A stretch of 7,700 bases of DNA, from assembly GCA_005884855.1 (NCBI GenBank), contig VAZS01000395.1, forward strand, positions 1 to 7,700, in the 5' to 3' direction. Below the pieces are notes generated by a model, which saw only the letters and a list, made by a program, of their open reading frames with translations, had not been told where the DNA came from and did no database searches. Each line of letters starts with the position of its first letter. Positions within the stretch are counted from its first letter, which is position 1. The position numbers were made by a program, and so were the translations under genes. Source of the DNA: Alphaproteobacteria bacterium. GTDB taxonomy: Bacteria > Pseudomonadota > Alphaproteobacteria > Rhizobiales > Xanthobacteraceae. This document shows, piece by piece, positions 5,351 to 7,700 of the stretch.

Positions 5351-6904
5351 ATGACCCATCCGTCGATCCACGCCCGCACCCAGCCAAACAAAATAGCCTA
5401 TCAGATGGCGGGCAGTAGTAAGGCCATCAGCTATCGCGAGCTCGACGAATTGTCGAACCAGGGCGCGCATTTATTCCGTTCGCTCGGCCTGAAGGCCGGC
5501 GATCATATCGCGTTCCTGATCGAGAACCGGCTGGCGTTTATGGAGATCTGCTGGGCAGCGCAACGCAGCGGATTGTATTACACAGCGATCAGCCGCTATC
5601 TCACGCAGGACGAAATCGCCTACATCGTCAAGGATTGCGGCGCGCGCGTTGTCATCACCTCCCCGAAATGCGCCGAGCAGATCAAGGGGCTCGTCTCGGA
5701 CGCGCCCGGGGCGCCGCTGTTCTACATAATCGACGAGCCGCTGCCCGGCTTCCGTTCGTGGGACAAGGAGGCGATCGCGCAGCCGACCACGCCGATCGCT
5801 GACGAAGAGGCCGGCTACGACATGCTATATTCGTCGGGCACCACCGGCCGGCCCAAAGGCATCAAGCGGGAATCCGAGCACAATCCAATCGATCGGCCCA
5901 ATCCGTTCCTCAGGATTCTCTGCGCGGATATGTGCGGCATGAACGCCGACAGCATCTATCTGTCACCGGCGCCGCTGTATCACGCGGCGCCTCTGCGCTT
6001 CAACATGATGGCGATCACCTTGGGAGGCACCTCGATCATCATGGAATCGTTTGACGCCGAAGAATTCCTGAAATTGGTCGAGAAGCACAAGGTCACCCAG
6101 TCGCAACTGGTGCCGACCATGTTCGTGCGCATGCTGAAGCTGCCGGAAGAAGTCCGCAACCGCTACGACGTCTCATCGCTGAAGGGCGCGATCCACGCTG
6201 CCGCGCCCTGCCCGATCGAGGTCAAGGCCAAGATGATCGAATGGTGGGGCCCGATCCTGATCGAGTATTACGCCGGCTCCGAAGGCAACGGCGTCACGGT
6301 CTCGACCTCCCAGCAATGGCTGAGCCACCGCGGCACGGTCGGCCGTGCTGTGGTAGGGAAGATCAAAATTCTCGACGAGAACGATCAGGAGCTGCCGGTC
6401 GGACAGATCGGCACGGTGTATTTTGCTGACGCGCCAGTGTTCTCCTATCACAACGATCCCGAGAAGACCAAGCGCGCCTACAACGCCAAGGGCTGGTCGA
6501 CGCTCGGCGACGTCGGCTACATCGACGACGAGGGCTATCTCTATCTGACCGATCGCAAGTCCTACATGATCATTTCAGGCGGTGTGAACATCTATCCGCA
6601 GGAGACCGAGGACGTGCTGATCACGCATCCCGATGTTGCCGATGTCGCGGTGTTCGGAGTGCCCAACGAAGAAATGGGCGAAGAGGTCAAGGCCGTGGTG
6701 CAGCCGCACGACGCGGCGAAAGCCGGCAAGGAGCTGGAAGCCGAGCTGATTTTATTCTGCCGCAAGCATCTCTCACCAATCAAATGCCCAAAGAGCATCG
6801 ACTTCGAGCCGGAATTGCCGCGCACGCCCACAGGCAAGCTGGTGAAGCGGCACCTGCGCGACCGCTACTGGCCGAAGACGGCGGTGCCGGCGCACGGCGC
6901 ATGA
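5351..6904 (+). CDS. Acyl-CoA synthetase (AMP-binding, FadD-like)
   Basis: A 517-residue ANL-superfamily ligase that makes acyl-CoA from a carboxylic acid, ATP and CoA. All key motifs are present: the phosphate-binding loop LYSSGTTGRPKG (159-170), YYAGSEGNG (306-314) for adenine and acyl binding, GD at 386-387, the hinge region LTDRKSYMIISGGVNIYP (399-416) and the catalytic lysine K496 in PRTPTGK (490-496). The length suits a complete medium-size ligase; a membrane segment or signal peptide is not evident. It belongs to a different subfamily from the feruloyl-CoA synthase-like ligase on the other strand, so the two probably handle different acids or successive intermediates. It follows the thiolase after a 190-base gap holding a repeat, and overlaps the next gene by four bases. 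Whether it shares the thiolase promoter or has its own is unclear. The true substrate is unknown. Confidence 0.9.
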   Translation: MTHPSIHARTQPNKIAYQMAGSSKAISYRELDELSNQGAHLFRSLGLKAGDHIAFLIENRLAFMEICWAAQRSGLYYTAISRYLTQDEIAYIVKDCGARVVITSPKCAEQIKGLVSDAPGAPLFYIIDEPLPGFRSWDKEAIAQPTTPIADEEAGYDMLYSSGTTGRPKGIKRESEHNPIDRPNPFLRILCADMCGMNADSIYLSPAPLYHAAPLRFNMMAITLGGTSIIMESFDAEEFLKLVEKHKVTQSQLVPTMFVRMLKLPEEVRNRYDVSSLKGAIHAAAPCPIEVKAKMIEWWGPILIEYYAGSEGNGVTVSTSQQWLSHRGTVGRAVVGKIKILDENDQELPVGQIGTVYFADAPVFSYHNDPEKTKRAYNAKGWSTLGDVGYIDDEGYLYLTDRKSYMIISGGVNIYPQETEDVLITHPDVADVAVFGVPNEEMGEEVKAVVQPHDAAKAGKELEAELILFCRKHLSPIKCPKSIDFEPELPRTPTGKLVKRHLRDRYWPKTAVPAHGA

Positions 6905-7700
6905 GTAACACGAGCAGCCTGCCCGATATCCCGCTCCCTAGCGGCATTCGCTCGCGTTTTGTCGAAGACATTAACGGGCTGCGGATGCATGTGCTGGAGG
7001 CCGGATACGAGACGCGCGGGCGAGCTTGCGTGTTGCTGCTGCATGGTTTTCCCGAACTGGCCTTTAGCTGGCGCAAGGTGATGCCGGCGCTTGCCGACGC
7101 CGGTTATCACGTGATCGCGCCGGACCAGCGCGGTTATGGGCGCACCACCGGTTGGGACGCGAGTTACGATGGCGACCTCAATTCGTTCCGGCTGCTCAAT
7201 CTGGTGCGCGACGCGCTCGGCCTGGTTTCGGCGTTTGGCTACCGCAGCATCGACGCGGTGGTCGGACACGATTTCGGCAGTTCAGTTGCGGCATGGTGCG
7301 CGCTGGTGCGGCCGGACGTGTTTCGATCTGTCGCGCTGATGAGCGCGCCGTTCGCAGGCCCGCCGCCGTTGCCGTTCGATACGGCGGATGCGCCGCCGAG
7401 GCCAAAGCGTGACGATCCCGTGCATCGGGAACTCGCGGCGCTGCCGCGTCCGCGCAAACACTACCAATGGTATTATTCGACGCGCGAGGCCAACGTGGAC
7501 ATGCACCGCGCGCCGCAAGGCGTGCACGATTTCCTCCGCGCCTATTACCATCACAAAAGCGCGGACTGGAAAGACAACAAGCCTTATCCTCTCCAGGGTT
7601 GGACCGCGGGCGAACTGGCGAAGTTGCCGACCTACTACGTGATGGATCTGGCCAAGAACATGGCCGAGACCGTCGCGCAGGAAATGCCGTCGGCCGAAGC
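6901..7700 (+). CDS. Alpha/beta hydrolase, epoxide hydrolase-like (3' end cut by window)
   Basis: An open frame of 266 codons runs off the right edge; epoxide hydrolases of this type usually have about 290-330 residues, so a short C-terminal part is missing. Visible features are the oxyanion motif HGFPE (48-52), APDQRGYG (73-80) and the nucleophile elbow GHDFGSS (122-128) with D124 as nucleophile. Aspartate rather than serine points to epoxide hydrolases or haloalkane dehalogenases. Phe after the Asp, where dehalogenases usually have Trp, favours epoxide hydrolase. HYQWYYST (187-194) lies where the cap domain supplies the tyrosines that protonate the epoxide. The catalytic His and the third acid would be at or beyond the edge. 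The start ATG overlaps the synthetase stop as ATGA and has no clear Shine-Dalgarno, which suggests translational coupling. Substrate and pathway role are unknown; an esterase-like activity is less likely. Confidence 0.82.
   Translation, partial: MSNTSSLPDIPLPSGIRSRFVEDINGLRMHVLEAGYETRGRACVLLLHGFPELAFSWRKVMPALADAGYHVIAPDQRGYGRTTGWDASYDGDLNSFRLLNLVRDALGLVSAFGYRSIDAVVGHDFGSSVAAWCALVRPDVFRSVALMSAPFAGPPPLPFDTADAPPRPKRDDPVHRELAALPRPRKHYQWYYSTREANVDMHRAPQGVHDFLRAYYHHKSADWKDNKPYPLQGWTAGELAKLPTYYVMDLAKNMAETVAQEMPSAE

Overview
The window is high-GC DNA with dense, operon-style gene packing. Codon use, protein families and one intergenic repeat suggest an alphaproteobacterium of the Bradyrhizobium/Rhodopseudomonas group. 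That assignment rests on recognition, not on a search. There are no RNA genes, transposases, phage genes or CRISPR arrays. It is a chromosomal catabolic locus of seven protein genes, two of them cut by the window edges.

Layout. Positions 1-3838 lie on the minus strand and read right to left: a TetR-family regulator (3838-3161), an HSD10-type 3-hydroxyacyl-CoA dehydrogenase of the SDR family (3104-2346), a crotonase-fold protein with a GTG start (2301-1495), and a feruloyl-CoA synthase-type acid:CoA ligase (1438 to beyond position 1). Gaps of 44-56 bases suggest one transcript. Positions 3839-3987 form a divergent control region with an imperfect 20-bp palindrome overlapping the -35 box of a well-spaced promoter. 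The plus strand then carries a thiolase (3988-5160), a 190-base gap holding a palindromic repeat, a second acyl-CoA synthetase (5351-6904), and an epoxide-hydrolase-like alpha/beta hydrolase (6901 to beyond 7700) whose start overlaps the preceding stop as ATGA.

How the genes fit together. Both arms supply steps of one beta-oxidation-type route: CoA activation (two ligases), hydration (crotonase), NAD-dependent oxidation of the 3-hydroxyacyl-CoA (SDR) and thiolytic release of acetyl-CoA (thiolase). The TetR protein is the obvious candidate to repress both arms. No acyl-CoA dehydrogenase is visible. Together with a ligase resembling feruloyl-CoA synthase, this fits a substrate that is already 2,3-unsaturated, such as a hydroxycinnamate. 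The missing gene could also lie outside the window or elsewhere in the genome. The role of the epoxide hydrolase is open.

Points most worth a second look: the crotonase lacks both classical catalytic glutamates, the control region has a clear candidate operator, a perfect 26-bp palindrome sits inside the 5' coding part of the first ligase, and a Bradyrhizobium-like repeat separates the thiolase from the second ligase.
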